From Ilumatobacter sp. (GTDB taxonomy: Bacteria; Actinomycetota; Acidimicrobiia; Acidimicrobiales; Ilumatobacteraceae), in assembly GCA_013002175.1 (NCBI GenBank), contig JABDKP010000131.1, positions 1 through 32,277 of the forward strand: a stretch of DNA of 32,277 bases, in the 5' to 3' direction. The notes below the pieces were generated by a model, which saw only the letters and a program-made list of their open reading frames with translations, was not told the DNA's origin and made no database searches. Shown piece after piece: positions 22,841 through 31,885 of the stretch; position 1 is the first letter of the stretch, and each line of letters begins with the position of its first letter. The position numbers and the translations under genes were made by a program.

Positions 22841-24082
22841 ATGCCCTTCCCATCCGACACCGATCCGGACACCGCCGTCCTCGAGTTGCTCGAGCGCGAA
22901 ACCGAGCGTCAGACGACTGGTCTGCAACTCATCGCGAGCGAGAACTTCACATCCCCTGCCGTGATGGCGGCCACCGGCTCGGTGCTCACCAACAAGTACG
23001 CCGAGGGCTACCCGGGCAAGCGTTACTACGGCGGCAACGTCAACGTCGACGGCATCGAGCAACTCGCGATCGACCGCGTCAAGCAGTTGTTCGGGGCGGA
23101 CCACGCCAACGTCCAGCCGCACTCCGGGGCGAACGCCAACATGTGCGTGTATCAGGCGCTGCTCGAGCCGGGCGACACGGTGCTCGGCCTCAGCCTCGAC
23201 CACGGCGGACACCTCACGCACGGATCGCCCGTGAACGCGAGCGGGCTGCTGTACAACTTCGTCGCGTACGGGACGGGCGCCGAGGACCGCATCGACATGG
23301 ACGAGGTGCGTGAGCTCGCGCTCGCCCATCGCCCGAAGATGATCGTCGCCGGGACCACGTCGTACCCGCGGCGTCTCGATCCCGAACCGTTCCGCGCGAT
23401 CGCGGACGAGGTCGGGGCGTTGCTGCTGTTCGACATCGCTCACCTCGCAGGGCTCGTCGCCGGTGGAGCACACCCCAATCCGGTTCCGTTCGCCGATGTC
23501 GTCACGTTCACCACCCACAAGACGCTGCGCGGTCCGCGCGGCGGGTGCATCCTCTGCAAGGAGGAGCACGCGAAGGCGATCGACAAGGCGGTGTTCCCGG
23601 GATGGCAGGGCGGTCCACTCGAACACGTCATCGCGGGCAAGGCGATCGCGTTCCGCGAGGCGATGGACCCGGCGTTCGGCGAGTATGCGCACCAGGTCGT
23701 GCGCAACGCGTCGGCGCTCGCCGATGCGTTGGTGACGCAGGGGTTCCGGCTCGTCTCCGGGGGGACCGACAACCACATGATGGTCGTCGACCTGACGCCG
23801 TTCGACGGCGAACTCACGGGCAAGGTCGCGCAGGCGACGCTCGACGAGGCGGGCATCACACTGAACAAGAACACGATCCCCGACGACCCGCGCAGCCCGT
23901 TCGTCACGAGCGGGGTCCGGATCGGAACGCCGTCGGTGACGACGCAGGGGATGACCGAGTCGGAGATGGCGCTGATCGCCGATCTGATCGCCCGGGCGCT
24001 GCGCGAGGTCGGCAACGCCGATTCGCTCGCGATGATCCGCGCCGAGGTCGCCGACCTCTGCAAGCGGTTCCCCGCATACTGA
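22841..24082 (+). CDS. glyA: Serine hydroxymethyltransferase
   Basis: PLP enzyme that makes glycine and methylene-tetrahydrofolate from serine. It is 413 aa. Conserved segments include [31 protein letters not shown] and [11 protein letters not shown]. The PLP lysine is K227 in [15 protein letters not shown] 22841 has AGGAA 7 nt upstream and fits the family N-terminus; the frame is open to 22625 through rpiB, which is a shadow. It lies 26 nt after rpiB, so the two are likely one unit linking sugar-phosphate and one-carbon metabolism. wecA follows after 53 nt with its own -10-like hexamer. Confidence 0.97.
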   Translation: MPFPSDTDPDTAVLELLERETERQTTGLQLIASENFTSPAVMAATGSVLTNKYAEGYPGKRYYGGNVNVDGIEQLAIDRVKQLFGADHANVQPHSGANANMCVYQALLEPGDTVLGLSLDHGGHLTHGSPVNASGLLYNFVAYGTGAEDRIDMDEVRELALAHRPKMIVAGTTSYPRRLDPEPFRAIADEVGALLLFDIAHLAGLVAGGAHPNPVPFADVVTFTTHKTLRGPRGGCILCKEEHAKAIDKAVFPGWQGGPLEHVIAGKAIAFREAMDPAFGEYAHQVVRNASALADALVTQGFRLVSGGTDNHMMVVDLTPFDGELTGKVAQATLDEAGITLNKNTIPDDPRSPFVTSGVRIGTPSVTTQGMTESEMALIADLIARALREVGNADSLAMIRAEVADLCKRFPAY

Positions 24083-24121
24083 CCTCACCGGGCGGGGTCG
24101 TGGCCTGATTCGGCGGCCGCG

Positions 24122-24127
24122 TAGGAT
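24122..24127 (+). promoter_or_regulatory. Putative -10 element (leaderless) of wecA
   Basis: TAGGAT ends 8 nt before the wecA GTG at 24136. The geometry is the same as at hom and rpiB. Confidence 0.45.
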
Positions 24128-24135
24128 CAGCCTCC

Positions 24136-25398
24136 GTGCCAGCGACCGGGTCATATCTCGTGATCGGTGTGGTTGCGGCAGTCACCACGCTTGTCGTCAC
24201 GCCGCTCGTCGGCAGGCTCGCGCGCCGGTACGGCTGGATGTACCTGCCGAACGACCGAACCGTCCACGTCGAACCGCTCCCCGACATCGGGGGCCTGGCG
24301 ATGTACATCGGGTTCGTGGCTGCGTTCGGCGCCGCGTTCTTCCTCGGGGAACTCGACGTGCTGTTCGAGCGCAACTCCGAGCCGTGGGGGGTGTTGATCG
24401 CCGCGACGATCATCTTCGCTGTCGGGTTCATCGACGATGTACGCGACATCTCGGCACCGGCGAAGGTGTTCGGCACCGTCCTCGCCGGTGTCGCCCTCGT
24501 TCAGTTCGGCGTCGTGATGTTCGCGTTCCGCGTGCCGTACCTCGGTACGACGCTGCTGTCCGACGACCTCACGCCGCTGATCACCGTGCTGTGGCTGCTG
24601 GGCATGACCCAGGCGGTCAACCTGATCGATGGCCTCGACGGGCTCGCGGCCGGCGTCGTGGCGATCGGGGCATTGGCCTTCTTCCTGTACAGCGAGCGGC
24701 TGACCGAGCAGGATCTGCTGGACACCGCCAACATCGGGCCGCTGTTCGCCGTGATCGCCGTCGGGTTGTGCGTCGGCTTCCTGCCGCACAACTTCAACCC
24801 CGCCCGGATCTTCATGGGCGACGGTGGCGCGCTGCTGCTCGGGTTGCTGATGGCGGTGTCGACGAGCGTGGTCGGCGGGCGCGCCGATTCCGTCGAACAG
24901 GAGTCGGTCGGCACGACGTACTTCTTCCTCGCGCCGATTGCGATCCCGCTGCTGATTCTGGGGGTGCCGATCGTCGACACGCTGTTCGCGATCGTGCGGC
25001 GGGCGACGAGTGGGACCGGTCTCGCGTCGGCCGACAAGGGCCACCTCCATCACCGGTTGATGAACCTCGGTCACGGGCATCGCCGCAGCGTCGTCATCCT
25101 GTGGGCGTGGACCGCGCTGCTGTCGGCGTTCGTGCTGTACCCGACCCTGACGGACCAGAACCCGACCTACCTCCCGTTCGGCATCGCGGTGATCGGAATC
25201 GTGCTGTACACGGTGCTGCACCCGAGCGTGCGCGCGCGTCGGCGAGTCGGCCGCAACCGGCGCTGGACCGACACGGTCGCGGCGAACGGCGACCATGGCG
25301 ACCCCGCGGCGGGCGAGCCCGGCGATGACGACGAGCCGGGCGCCCCTGTCGCCACCAACTTGCCGGCGGAGTTGCCACCGGCGGGGTCCGACCAGTAG
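24136..25398 (+). CDS. wecA: Undecaprenyl-phosphate N-acetylhexosamine-1-phosphate transferase (WecA/TagO family)
   Basis: Polytopic membrane enzyme of the MraY/WecA superfamily. It moves a sugar 1-phosphate, probably GlcNAc-1-P from UDP-GlcNAc, to decaprenyl/undecaprenyl phosphate to start cell-wall glycan linkers or polysaccharides. It is 420 aa with about ten hydrophobic helices. Signatures are VGFIDDVRD (Mg-binding Asp pair), AVNLIDGLDGLAAG, FNPARIFMGDGGAL and the C-terminal His loop KGHLHHRLMNLGHG. The last ~50 residues are a charged, disordered tail. The same gene (rfe) sits upstream of the atp operon in mycobacteria, which supports orthology. The acceptor chain and sugar are inferred. 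Confidence 0.92.
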   Translation: MPATGSYLVIGVVAAVTTLVVTPLVGRLARRYGWMYLPNDRTVHVEPLPDIGGLAMYIGFVAAFGAAFFLGELDVLFERNSEPWGVLIAATIIFAVGFIDDVRDISAPAKVFGTVLAGVALVQFGVVMFAFRVPYLGTTLLSDDLTPLITVLWLLGMTQAVNLIDGLDGLAAGVVAIGALAFFLYSERLTEQDLLDTANIGPLFAVIAVGLCVGFLPHNFNPARIFMGDGGALLLGLLMAVSTSVVGGRADSVEQESVGTTYFFLAPIAIPLLILGVPIVDTLFAIVRRATSGTGLASADKGHLHHRLMNLGHGHRRSVVILWAWTALLSAFVLYPTLTDQNPTYLPFGIAVIGIVLYTVLHPSVRARRRVGRNRRWTDTVAANGDHGDPAAGEPGDDDEPGAPVATNLPAELPPAGSDQ

Positions 25399-25401
25399 GT
25401 T
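25396..25401 (+). promoter_or_regulatory. Putative -10 element of the atp operon
   Basis: TAGGTT overlaps the end of wecA. It is directly followed by an inverted repeat TTGTG/CACAA (25400-25417). Initiation about 6-8 nt downstream would give a leader of nearly 60 nt before atpZ. The region upstream shows no clear -35. Confidence 0.4.
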
Positions 25402-25405
25402 GTGC

Positions 25406-25468
25406 ATGCGTTCACAAGCTCCCGGTTCGACCGACCGGGACGTTCGTCGATCGAACCTCCGCCGATGA
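25406..25468 (+). CDS. Possible 20-aa leader ORF of the atp operon
   Basis: An ATG at 25406, 4 nt after the TAGGTT hexamer, opens a frame of 20 codons (MRSQAPGSTDRDVRRSNLRR). Its TGA overlaps the atpZ ATG (ATGA, 25465-25468). Six of 20 residues are Arg. Only about 55% of third positions are G/C, unlike the real genes here, which argues against a conserved protein. It could be a leader peptide that couples translation to atpZ. No function is claimed. Confidence 0.3.
   Translation: MRSQAPGSTDRDVRRSNLRR
25420..25440 (+). other. Hairpin in the atp operon leader
   Basis: TCCCGGT (25420-25426), 7-nt loop, ACCGGGA (25434-25440): a perfect 7-bp stem near the predicted 5' end of the atp transcript, inside the 20-codon leader frame. 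It may stabilise the mRNA or respond to leader translation. Confidence 0.5.
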
Positions 25469-25746
25469 AGCTTCTCCCCACGCAGACCCGAATCGACACC
25501 CAGGATTCCCTCGGGCACGGCATGGATGCGGCGATCCTGCTCGTCGTCTTTCTCGCTGCGGGCTACGGGTTGGACCGGCTGTTCGGCACGATCCCGGTGT
25601 TCATGGTCCTGATGACCGTGCTCGGCTCGATCGGTCTGTTCCTCAAGTTCAAGTACCGCTACGACGAGCGGATGGACGAACTCGAGGGCCGGCGCACCGC
25701 CGGCAGAGCCGTCCCCGACGGCGCTCGTCCCGGAGAGCCGACGTGA
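25465..25746 (+). CDS. atpZ: AtpZ/AtpI-type small membrane protein
   Basis: 93-aa protein with two membrane helices (about residues 21-37 and 43-62), separated by a short loop with GYGLDRLFGT. It resembles the AtpZ/AtpI family encoded in front of many ATP synthase operons; such proteins are linked to Mg/Ca handling or to rotor assembly. The C-terminus is a charged soluble tail. The ATG at 25465 is preferred; the frame is open to a GTG at 25402, which would add 21 residues without family similarity and would overlap the -10 hexamer. Its stop overlaps the next start (GTGA). Confidence 0.75.
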   Translation: MKLLPTQTRIDTQDSLGHGMDAAILLVVFLAAGYGLDRLFGTIPVFMVLMTVLGSIGLFLKFKYRYDERMDELEGRRTAGRAVPDGARPGEPT

Positions 25747-26213
25747 CGAACCACACGGGCACGAACGATGCATTCACCACCCGCTTCGACGGGCCCGCAC
25801 CCGAGGTCGCCGTGTCGACCGACCTCGTCAAGCGCGGCCTGCTGGTCGCCCCCGTACTGATCGCCGTCTGCGCCGTGGTGTGGGGTGTCGACGGCGCCTG
25901 GTCGAGTGCGTACGGCATCGTGCTGGTACTCGTCAACTTCGCACTGGCCGCGGCGCTGATCGCCGTGGCGGCCCGAATCTCGGTCGGACTGATGATGGGC
26001 GCGGCGCTGTTCGGCTACCTGATCCGCCTCGGCCTGATCTTCATCGCGGTCTGGCTCGTGAAGGATGCCGGTTGGATTTCACTTCCGGCACTCGGATCGA
26101 CCATCATCGTGACGCACCTCGGTCTCCTCTTCTGGGAGATGAAATATGTCGCACTGTCGCTCGCCCATCCGGGGCTCAAGCCGAGTGCGTCGAACCTCGA
26201 CAACAGCATCTGA
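25743..26213 (+). CDS. atpI: ATP synthase protein I-like membrane protein
   Basis: 156-aa protein with four hydrophobic helices after a ~25-residue polar N-terminus: around LLVAPVLIAVCAVVW, YGIVLVLVNFALAAALIAV, GAALFGYLIRLGLIFIAVWL and GSTIIVTHLGLLFWEMKYV. The layout and the position before atpB match AtpI, an assembly helper for the c-ring, although sequence identity in this family is low. GTG 25743 overlaps the atpZ stop (GTGA), so the pair is coupled. It corresponds in place to Rv1303 of M. tuberculosis. Confidence 0.75.
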   Translation: MTNHTGTNDAFTTRFDGPAPEVAVSTDLVKRGLLVAPVLIAVCAVVWGVDGAWSSAYGIVLVLVNFALAAALIAVAARISVGLMMGAALFGYLIRLGLIFIAVWLVKDAGWISLPALGSTIIVTHLGLLFWEMKYVALSLAHPGLKPSASNLDNSI

Positions 26214-26268
26214 TCCTCGATCTCACTCATCGCCCCATTCGCCGCCCACTGACTGAAACGGAAAATAC

Positions 26269-27364
<1,096 letters not shown>

Positions 27365-27426
27365 TCCGGCCTGTCCGTTCCAGGTGTCACCGTTCGATCG
27401 TCCGTTCGAGACCGTAAGGAGATGAC

Positions 27427-28032
27427 GTGCTGACAGCCGTCGTGATGTCCTCCGGATCTTCGCTGGCCTTCTCCCTCGTCGAGGGAGTCGTCCAGGTCGA
27501 AGACGAGGAAGGCCATGGGGAAGAAGTCGAAGTCGCTGAGAACCAGCTGAACCCGATCGCCCCCGAACTGAAAGAAGTGGTGTGGGGCTTCGGCGCGTTC
27601 GTCGTGCTTGCGGTCGTGCTGCGGTTCGTGCTGTTCCCGAAGGTCCGCGCCGGCATGGCCGCGCGCTACGACTCGATCCAGGGCGACTTCGAAAAGGCCG
27701 AGACGCTCACCGCGTCTGCTCGGGCCGAGGTCGCGGAGTACGAGGCCCAGGTCGCCTCGGTCCGCGCCGACGCCCACGGCCGTGTCGATGCCGCACGGGC
27801 GACGCTCGAAGTCGAGCGGTCCGAGAAGATCGCTGCCGCCAACGCCCGGATCGCCGAACGCCGCGGGGCGGCGGCGGCCGAGGTCGAGGCGGCCCGCGCA
27901 GCTGCCGGGTCCGAAGTCGCAGCGGCCGTGTCGACCGTTGCCGCCAGCGCCGCCGAGCTGGCCACCGGCCGGGCACCCGCCGACAGCACGGTCAGCACCG
28001 CGGTCGACCAAGCAATGGGAGCCAACGCATGA
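27427..28032 (+). CDS. atpF: ATP synthase Fo b-type subunit, first copy (b or b')
   Basis: 201-aa peripheral-stalk subunit. One membrane helix lies at about residues 51-70 (VVWGFGAFVVLAVVLRFVLF), followed by a long Ala/Glu/Arg-rich coiled coil. Before the helix is a 50-residue tail with a strongly acidic patch (VEDEEGHGEEVEVAE, 24-38), not usual for b subunits. TAAGGAG precedes the GTG at 27427. Its stop overlaps the start of a second b-type gene, so the complex probably has a b/b' heterodimer. By order (atpE then this) it would be the b' place in bacteria with two genes. Which is b and which b' is not certain. Confidence 0.88.
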   Translation: MLTAVVMSSGSSLAFSLVEGVVQVEDEEGHGEEVEVAENQLNPIAPELKEVVWGFGAFVVLAVVLRFVLFPKVRAGMAARYDSIQGDFEKAETLTASARAEVAEYEAQVASVRADAHGRVDAARATLEVERSEKIAAANARIAERRGAAAAEVEAARAAAGSEVAAAVSTVAASAAELATGRAPADSTVSTAVDQAMGANA

Positions 28033-28631
28033 GCCTGCTGACGACCACGACGCTGCTCGCCGGGCGCATCATCACTGCCGAGGACGGTCACCTCCCGGTC
28101 GACGACAACGGCCAGATCACCACCGAGAACCCGATCCTGCCGCCGATGAAGGAGCTGATCCCCGGATCGCTCGCCTCGATCATCGTGTTCGCGCTGCTGT
28201 GGAAGTTCGCGGGCCCGACGATCAAGAAGAGCTTCACCGATCGCACCGCCCGGATCCAGAAGGAGCTCGACGACTCGGCTGCGGCCAAGGCGGCCGCAGA
28301 AGCGGAAGCGGAGCGGATTCGTGCCGCCAAGGGCGACATCGACAGCGAGCGCAGCCGGCTCTACGCCGAAGCGGACGCGCAGGCCGAAGCGCTCCTCGCC
28401 GACGGTCGCGTCCGCATCGACAACGAGGTCGCAGCCCTGGAGGCCCGGGCCGACGCTGAGATCGCGTCGGCGGCCGGACGGAGCAGCGACGAGCTGCGCG
28501 CCGAGATCGCCCGCTACGCATCGGACGCGATCGATCGGGTCGTCGACGGCACGCTCGACAGCAGCGTCCACCAGGACCTGATCGAGAACTACATCTCCAA
28601 CGTCGGAGCCGGGAGAGGAGTGTCCGCATGA
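28029..28631 (+). CDS. atpF: ATP synthase Fo b-type subunit, second copy
   Basis: 200-aa protein with one membrane helix near residues 43-62 (LIPGSLASIIVFALLWKFAG) and an acidic/Ala-rich coiled coil behind it. The stretch ENPILPPMKELI precedes the helix as in many actinobacterial b subunits. ATG 28029 overlaps the stop of the first b gene, and its own stop overlaps the atpH start (both ATGA), so the three products are made in step. The two b proteins share layout but little sequence, so this is an old paralogy rather than a recent duplication. In mycobacteria this b domain is fused to delta; here it is separate. Confidence 0.9.
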   Translation: MSLLTTTTLLAGRIITAEDGHLPVDDNGQITTENPILPPMKELIPGSLASIIVFALLWKFAGPTIKKSFTDRTARIQKELDDSAAAKAAAEAEAERIRAAKGDIDSERSRLYAEADAQAEALLADGRVRIDNEVAALEARADAEIASAAGRSSDELRAEIARYASDAIDRVVDGTLDSSVHQDLIENYISNVGAGRGVSA

Positions 28632-29155
28632 GCGACGCACGCATCCAGGGATACGCCCGAGCGCTGTTCGAGATCGCCCGGGCCGAGGGCACCCTCGACG
28701 AGGTCGAGGACGAACTGTTCCGGTTCGCCCGGTCGTACGAGACCAGCGACGGACTCCGTGCCGCACTCACCAACGACCAGGTGCCGGCGGAGAAGCGCCA
28801 GGCGATCGTCGAGGACCTCCTCGGTGGGAAAGCCACGAGCACCACCGTCCAACTCGTCTCGATGGTCGTCGGTTCCGGCCGCGGCCGCGAACTGCCGTCG
28901 ATCGTCGACCAGCTCGTGCAGCGGGCCGCAGGCGCCAAGGACCTCGCCGTCGCCGAGGTCCGCACTGCCGTCGCGCTGACCGACGACCAGCGCGACCGGT
29001 TGAAGGCCGCCCTCGAGAACGCGACCGGCAAGTCGCTCACGCTCAAGACCGTCGTCGACCCCACCGTCGTCGGCGGCGTCGTCGCCACGATCGGTGACAC
29101 CGTCATCGACGACACCGTCCGTACCCGCATCGACAGGCTCAAGAGCCGGTTGTGA
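28628..29155 (+). CDS. atpH: ATP synthase F1 subunit delta
   Basis: Joins the peripheral stalk to the top of F1. It is 175 aa, the usual length. The N-terminal helical domain begins with GYARALFEIA; the C-terminal part holds the family segment VVDPTVVGGVVATIGDTVID. It is a free-standing delta with no fused b domain, in contrast to the mycobacterial b-delta protein. Its ATG overlaps the stop of the second b gene. Confidence 0.95.
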   Translation: MSDARIQGYARALFEIARAEGTLDEVEDELFRFARSYETSDGLRAALTNDQVPAEKRQAIVEDLLGGKATSTTVQLVSMVVGSGRGRELPSIVDQLVQRAAGAKDLAVAEVRTAVALTDDQRDRLKAALENATGKSLTLKTVVDPTVVGGVVATIGDTVIDDTVRTRIDRLKSRL

Positions 29156-29184
29156 CACCCGTTCGCTGACAAGGGACAATCCAC

Positions 29185-30780
29185 ATGGCTGAACTCACCA
29201 TCTCCGCCGCCGACATCGCATCGGCGCTCCAGAAGAACCTCGAGGGGTTCGCACCGTCGTTCGAAGCCCGCACGGTCGGCCGCATCGAGTCGGTCGGCGA
29301 CGGCATCGCCCGCGTGTCGGGTCTCCCGGACGCGGCCGTCAACGAGCTGCTCGAGTTCGAGGACGGCTCGGTCGGCCTCGCGCTGAACCTCGACGAGGAT
29401 TCGATCGGCGCCGTCGTGCTCGGCGACGTCGACAACATCGAAGAGGGCCAGACCGTCAAGGCCACGGGCGGCATCCTCTCGATGCCGGTCGGCGACGGCA
29501 TGCTCGGGCGCGTCGTGAACGCACTCGGCCACCCGGTCGACGGTCTCGGCGACCTGACGTCCACCGAGCAGCGCCGCATGGAGGTGCAGGCCCCCGGCAT
29601 CCTCGGCCGTCAGCCGGTGCACGAGCCGCTGCAGACCGGGATCAAGTCGATCGACGCCATGACGCCGATCGGCCGTGGCCAGCGTGAGCTGATCATCGGC
29701 GACCGCAAGACCGGCAAGACCACGGTCGCGATCGACACGATCCTGAACCAGCAGGGCCTCGGCGTGAAGTGCATCTACGTCGCCGTCGGTCAGAAGGGTT
29801 CCACGGTCGCGCAGACGGTCGACACGCTGCGCCAGGCCGGCGCGATGGACTACACGGTCGTCGTGACGGCCCCGGCCGCCGACCCGGCGCCGTTCAAGTA
29901 CCTCGCGCCGTATGCCGGGTGTGCGATCGGCCAGCACTGGATGGACAACGGCGAGCACGCCCTCGTCGTCTACGACGACCTCTCGAAGCAGGCCGACGCC
30001 TACCGTCAGCTGTCGCTGCTGCTGCGTCGCCCGCCGGGTCGCGAGGCGTACCCCGGTGACGTGTTCTACCTCCACTCCCGCCTGCTGGAACGGGCCGCCA
30101 AGCTGTCCGACGAGAACGGTGCCGGCTCGCTGACGGCGTTGCCGATCATCGAGACGAAGGCGGGCGACGTGTCTGCGTTCATCCCGACGAACGTCATCTC
30201 GATCACCGACGGCCAGGTCTTCCTCCAGGACGCGCTGTTCAAGTCCGGCGTCCGCCCCGCCGTCGACGTCGGCATCTCGGTGTCCCGCGTCGGTGGCGCC
30301 GCCCAGATCAAGTCGATGAAGGCCGTCGCCGGCACGTTGAAGCTCGACCTCGCCCAGTTCCGCGAGCTGGAGGCGTTCGCCACGTTCGGCTCCGAACTCG
30401 ACGCGATCTCCAAGGCTCAGCTCGAGCGCGGCTACCGCCTCGTCGAGCTGCTGAAGCAGCCGCTGAACTCGCCGATGCGCGTCGAGGACCAGGTCGTGTC
30501 GATCTTCGCCGGCACCAACGGCTACCTCGACGACCTGCCGGTCGCCGACGTCAAGCGCTTCGAGGCCGAGTTGCTGGAGTACATGCACGGCACGCATGCC
30601 GGGCTGCTCGACGAGCTGAAGACGTCGAAGATCCCTGACGGTCTCGCCACGGCGGTCGAGGCGTTCAAAGCCCAGTTCGTGGCCTCCGACGAGGCTGCGG
30701 GCCACGCGGTGGACCCGTCCTCGGTCGATGCCGACGAGCTCGGTGCCGCCGAATCGAACAAGACGTTGGCGACGGAGTAA
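29185..30780 (+). CDS. atpA: ATP synthase F1 subunit alpha
   Basis: Non-catalytic nucleotide-binding subunit of F1. It is 531 aa. Walker A is GDRKTGKT at residues 172-179; the arginine finger is R368 in [11 protein letters not shown]. The N-terminal barrel ([20 protein letters not shown]) and C-terminal helical domain are complete. After the usual end near residue 505 there are about 25 extra polar, acidic residues ([18 protein letters not shown]); mycobacterial alpha subunits also have a C-terminal extension, one that limits ATP hydrolysis. The role here is inference. It starts 29 nt after atpH, behind AAGGGA. Confidence 0.97.
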   Translation: MAELTISAADIASALQKNLEGFAPSFEARTVGRIESVGDGIARVSGLPDAAVNELLEFEDGSVGLALNLDEDSIGAVVLGDVDNIEEGQTVKATGGILSMPVGDGMLGRVVNALGHPVDGLGDLTSTEQRRMEVQAPGILGRQPVHEPLQTGIKSIDAMTPIGRGQRELIIGDRKTGKTTVAIDTILNQQGLGVKCIYVAVGQKGSTVAQTVDTLRQAGAMDYTVVVTAPAADPAPFKYLAPYAGCAIGQHWMDNGEHALVVYDDLSKQADAYRQLSLLLRRPPGREAYPGDVFYLHSRLLERAAKLSDENGAGSLTALPIIETKAGDVSAFIPTNVISITDGQVFLQDALFKSGVRPAVDVGISVSRVGGAAQIKSMKAVAGTLKLDLAQFRELEAFATFGSELDAISKAQLERGYRLVELLKQPLNSPMRVEDQVVSIFAGTNGYLDDLPVADVKRFEAELLEYMHGTHAGLLDELKTSKIPDGLATAVEAFKAQFVASDEAAGHAVDPSSVDADELGAAESNKTLATE

Positions 30781-30787
30781 CGACTCG

Positions 30788-30862
30788 ATGAACTGCACGA
30801 CGACGGGACGCAGCGACCTCGCCCGGTCGCAGCCGCGTGCGCGGAGCCGGAGGAACGTGTAA
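30788..30862 (+). CDS. Possible 24-aa ORF between atpA and atpG
   Basis: An ATG at 30788 opens 24 codons (starts MNCTTTGRSDLARS, six Arg in total) and ends in TAA whose last base is the A of the atpG ATG. CGGAG sits 10 nt before it. About 92% of third positions are G/C, as in real genes. It may be a small peptide or only a coupling ORF; it could also be chance, since the region is GC-rich. Confidence 0.25.
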   Translation: MNCTTTGRSDLARSQPRARSRRNV

Positions 30863-31854
30863 TGGCAGGTGGTCAGGAACGGATCTTGCGCGGCCGCATC
30901 AAGTCGATGCAGGCAACGAAGAAGATCACCCGCGCGATGGAGCTGATCGCGGCGTCGCGCATCGTCAAGGCGCAGCAGCGTGTGCAGGCGGCGGTTCCGT
31001 ACTCCGAGCAGATCACCGAGGTCGTCAAGGATCTCGCGGCCGCGGGCGGGTCGACCGACTCGCCGATGCTCGCCGGGCGCGACGACGTCCGAACGACGTG
31101 CTACGTCGCGATCACCGCCGATCGTGGTCTCTGCGGCGGGTACAACGCCGGCATCCAACGGGCGACCGAGGGCGAGGTGAAAGCCGACGTCCTCGCCGGC
31201 AAGAACTACACGATCGTGCCGGTCGGCAAGAAGGCCGAGGGGTACTTCCGGTTCCGCGACTACCGCCTCAGCACGGCCTTCTCGGGTTTCAGTGACCAGC
31301 CGAGCTACGAGGACGCGCGCCAGATCGGCGAGTACGTCGTCGAGTTGTTCACGTCAGGGCAGGTCGACCGCGTCGAGCTCGTCTACACCAGGTTCGTGTC
31401 GGCCGGCAGCCAGGAAGTCGTGCTCCGCCCGCTGGTTCCGCTCAGCGGCGAGACGATCGTCGGTGGCGACGGCAAGGCCGGATCGAGCGACGGCTCCGGC
31501 GGCGACTACGAATTCGAACCCGACCCGACGACGATCCTCGACTCGCTCCTGCCGCGCTACGTCGAGGCCCGCGTGTACGCCGCCCTGCTCAACGCGGCGG
31601 CGTCCGAGCACGCATTCCGCCAGCGGGCGATGAAGTCGGCCACCGACAACGCCGAGGAGCTGATCAAGAGCCTCAGCATCGTGATGAACCGCGCCCGTCA
31701 GGACTCGATCACCGCTGAGATCATGGAGATCGTCGGCGGCGCAGCGGCCCTCGACGACGGCGGCAGCGACGAGTCCTACTTCGACATCGGCGACGGCGTC
31801 TTCGGCGACGTCGCCCCGCAACTCCACCACGCCGAGCACGGCGAATCCCTCTGA
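30862..31854 (+). CDS. atpG: ATP synthase F1 subunit gamma
   Basis: Central rotor shaft. It is 330 aa, longer than the usual ~290-305. The N-terminal helix has GRIKSMQATKKITRAMELIA, and the middle has ITADRGLCGGYN. The C-terminal helix ends in the family terminus EIVGGAAAL at residue 297. A 33-residue acidic tail follows (DDGGSDESYFDIGDGVFGD, then HHAEHGESL). A Gly/Ser/Asp-rich insert sits near residues 205-220. CCGGAGGAA precedes the ATG. The tail would project from the end of the rotor helix inside the alpha3-beta3 head, so it may affect hydrolysis or epsilon-type regulation; this is inference. Confidence 0.94.
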   Translation: MAGGQERILRGRIKSMQATKKITRAMELIAASRIVKAQQRVQAAVPYSEQITEVVKDLAAAGGSTDSPMLAGRDDVRTTCYVAITADRGLCGGYNAGIQRATEGEVKADVLAGKNYTIVPVGKKAEGYFRFRDYRLSTAFSGFSDQPSYEDARQIGEYVVELFTSGQVDRVELVYTRFVSAGSQEVVLRPLVPLSGETIVGGDGKAGSSDGSGGDYEFEPDPTTILDSLLPRYVEARVYAALLNAAASEHAFRQRAMKSATDNAEELIKSLSIVMNRARQDSITAEIMEIVGGAAALDDGGSDESYFDIGDGVFGDVAPQLHHAEHGESL

Positions 31855-31885
31855 CTGCAACGGAATCCCAGGAGAAACCACCGTC

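Noticed and set aside
25402-25464. GTG 25402 as the atpZ start (114 aa)
   Set aside because: It directly abuts the TAGGTT hexamer, so a transcript from that promoter would not include it. The extra residues do not resemble the family, and ATG 25465 gives the usual length.
28234-31158. 974-aa open frame antisense to atpF-atpH-atpA-atpG
   Set aside because: It is a typical long shadow frame in GC-rich coding DNA. The sense strand encodes complete, well-known ATP synthase subunits, and the antisense protein is low-complexity without recognisable domains.
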